Below are positions 25,265 to 26,865 of a stretch of DNA of 26,865 nt, piece after piece. Each line of letters opens with the position of its first letter. The first letter of the stretch is position 1. This DNA comes from Candidatus Sumerlaeota bacterium (GTDB lineage: Bacteria; Sumerlaeota; Sumerlaeia; JAFGJS01): assembly GCA_016928995.1 (NCBI GenBank), contig JAFGJS010000147.1:1-26865 (forward strand). Reading direction: 5' to 3'. Position numbers and translations under genes: made by a program. The notes beneath the pieces were generated by a model. That model searched no databases. It worked only from the letters and a program-made list of their open reading frames with translations, and had not been told where the DNA came from.

Positions 25265-26800
25265 TTATTTACATAAGATCCACGCCACGCCGGGGTTGAA
25301 GTTCGCGGTAAAGTTCAGGTTGGTCGTTATATTCGTATCCACGCGAGTCGTAGTCGTCAGGCCGTCGCTCCAGTCCACGAAGAAATTCCCCAACACAGGA
25401 ACCGCCGTCACCGGAGAGCCATCGCCGCCGTAGTCGATCCATTGCACTGCGTCGCCCTCAATGATGCCGCACGGAGCGGCGTTATACGTGAGCGTCATTT
25501 GCGTCCGGGCTTCCGCTGCTGGTCCGAGCGCGGATTCGATCCCATCGCCATTGCGCGCCATGACCGCGATGCGATGCAGCGTTCCGCCGCTGAGCCCGCT
25601 GATCGTCGCCGTCCCCCAGTTCGCGGCAGTCTGCCATACCTTGCTCGAACCCAGCGTTCCGTTCGCCTGCGCCCATAGCCCCATCGTATCGCAATACACA
25701 GCATACTTCGTATACGCCGGATTGCCGTCGCCCGCGCCGATGGTCACATCGAGCGAGAACGGCGTAGGATTGCTTAATGTCGGCGCGACCGGGGGCAAGG
25801 CCAGCGTCCAGCCGTCGCCTTGCGCGCAGTATCTTGCGCCCATATTGTTGAAGGCGCGCACGCCCAGCGTGTATTGCGTATTGACCGCCAGCGAGCTGGT
25901 GGTCCAGCTTGTAGTGTTTGTAGTCAGCGTGTCGGCGACAGTCCATGACAGCTCCGTGCCGGAAGTGAAGTAGATCGTGAAGCCCGTTTCGTTGTCCGAA
26001 TTGTCCTGCCAGCCCCAGGTGATGCTCTGTGTGGTCGCGCTGGTCGCCGCGACGTCGCTCGGGGCGTCGGGGATGATTCCGGCGAAAAGGCATTCGTAAG
26101 CGCCGATGTCGTAACCTTCGTTTTCGCCGTCGTATCCCACGCCGTAGCGATCCACGGGACGCGCAACACCGTCCATGTCCGTGGCAGGCGCGCTGATTGA
26201 CGTGCCACAGTCGATCGCCGCCGATCCGTCCTGCAAATGGAAATCGCCGTTCGCCGCGTCAACAAACAGCGGATCGCCGCTGACACAGTTCGTCGCCGCA
26301 TTAAAATTCCCATTAGAGTCGCCGTCTGGATTGTTAAAAAACAGGCAATGACTCAGATTCGATAGATCGGAGTCAGACTCATAAATCGCATAGTTGTCAT
26401 GGCCTTCGAAAATTGTATTTGTGATCTCTGAAAAAGAATTGTAAATATATATTCCACCGCCTTGATACGACTCGCCACACTGGTTGCCGCTCAATGTGCA
26501 GTTTATAATCGTCGCGAAACCTGATGAATATAGACATAATCCACCTCCATTTAATACCGTCGTGTTGCCGATGATCTTGCAGTCGCTGACCTCCAAATAA
26601 TCGCCTCGAAAAATCAGTCCTCCGCCGTTATATTTCTTCGCGCTGTTATTACTAATGGTCGAGAAAGTCAGTGTCGCACAGGAATCGCTTCTCACATTAA
26701 TTCCACCGCCCACTTCTGCAGAATTGCCGTAGACTCTCGATGAAATCAGCGTCAAACTGGAATTCTCAGTGACATTTATACCGGGCGCATCTTGATCAAG
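25265..26800 (-). pseudogene. 5'-truncated beta-helix / FN3 surface protein
   Basis: The frame is open from 26800 (after a TAG at 26801-26803) to 25265, about 511 codons. First come right-handed beta-helix coils with recurring GGGI/GGGL turns (residues about 20-130). A choice-of-anchor-Q-type segment follows (GDPLFVDAANGDFHLQDGSAAIDCG), then two FN3-like domains (WGWQDNSDNETGFTI and later TLHRIAVMARNGDG) and a final repeat domain that ends FFVDWSDGLTTTTRV. It looks like an exported or surface carbohydrate-related protein. The coil pattern extends upstream of the first usable start (TTG 26755), and there is no signal peptide, so the 5' end is missing. Confidence 0.7.
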
Positions 26801-26865
26801 CTACCAAGCGTTCGCTCCAGATTTCGTCCCAGTCGTCGTTTCTTCGCGCGAGTTCGAGCAGCAAC
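26796..26865 (-). CDS. C-terminal end of an unidentified protein (partial)
   Basis: The minus strand is open from the window edge to a TGA at 26796-26798. It encodes 22 residues, LLLELARRNDDWDEIWSERL and then VA. I cannot assign it with confidence; it may be the tail of a mobile-element or unrelated gene that cut the beta-helix gene. Confidence 0.3.
   Translation of the reverse strand, partial: LLLELARRNDDWDEIWSERLVA

Overview
The window comes from a Gram-negative (diderm) bacterium with mostly GC-rich DNA. The taxonomic guess is weak. A DUF1573 protein, a choice-of-anchor-Q/FN3 beta-helix protein, a long-form IspH and many short palindromic repeats inside and between genes would suit the PVC superphylum (Lentisphaerota, Kiritimatiellota, Planctomycetota) or a nearby candidate phylum. 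No rRNA, tRNA or CRISPR array was found.

Layout. 1-551: a truncated AlbA_2/Schlafen-type fragment. 552-4716 (minus): a translationally coupled operon of a FliL-like membrane protein, a protein of unknown function and a GT4 glycosyltransferase. The glycosyltransferase has an interdomain linker and C-terminal part that carry several in-frame palindromic repeats. 4805-4921: an orphan 3' tail of asnS on the plus strand. 4941-8278 (minus): an AT-rich island with four genes in the order DUF1573 lipoprotein-like protein, Cys-rich peptide with a canonical double-glycine leader, membrane-anchored LolA-like protein, and stand-alone C39 peptidase. 8283-8945: a GC-rich protein with a helical N-terminus and an FN3-like end. 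8946-9877: non-coding DNA with a degenerate 21-nt tandem array and a (GA)n microsatellite. 9878-14184 (plus): queF, an M24 metallopeptidase, a GH13_18 sugar phosphorylase and a secreted nucleoside hydrolase. 14221-24034 (minus): a TPR lipoprotein, ispH, a block of hairpin elements, rpoD, dnaG, a ClC transporter with CBS and RCK_C domains, and an HDOD protein. 24301-25089 (plus): panB. 25134-25241: a MITE-like element. 25265-26800 (minus): a 5'-truncated beta-helix/FN3 surface protein that ends at an abrupt junction.

The most interesting unit is the AT-rich island. The 100-aa peptide has an N-terminal membrane segment followed by a leader with S(-11), E(-8), L(-7), I(-4), G(-2) and G(-1), and then a 55-residue mature part with nine cysteines. 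Its probable processing enzyme, a C39 protease with Cys, His and Asp in the expected spacing, lies in the same operon. This protease has its own signal sequence and C-terminal membrane anchor instead of being the N-terminal domain of an ABC transporter. The order suggested is export first and double-glycine cleavage outside the cytoplasm, which differs from classical bacteriocin export. A perfect 12-bp hairpin directly after the peptide gene could set a high ratio of peptide to processing proteins.

Housekeeping genes (dnaG-rpoD, ispH, panB, queF) look intact. Their spacers hold large palindromes, including a perfect 36-bp palindrome and two head-to-head copies of a composite hairpin element between rpoD and ispH.
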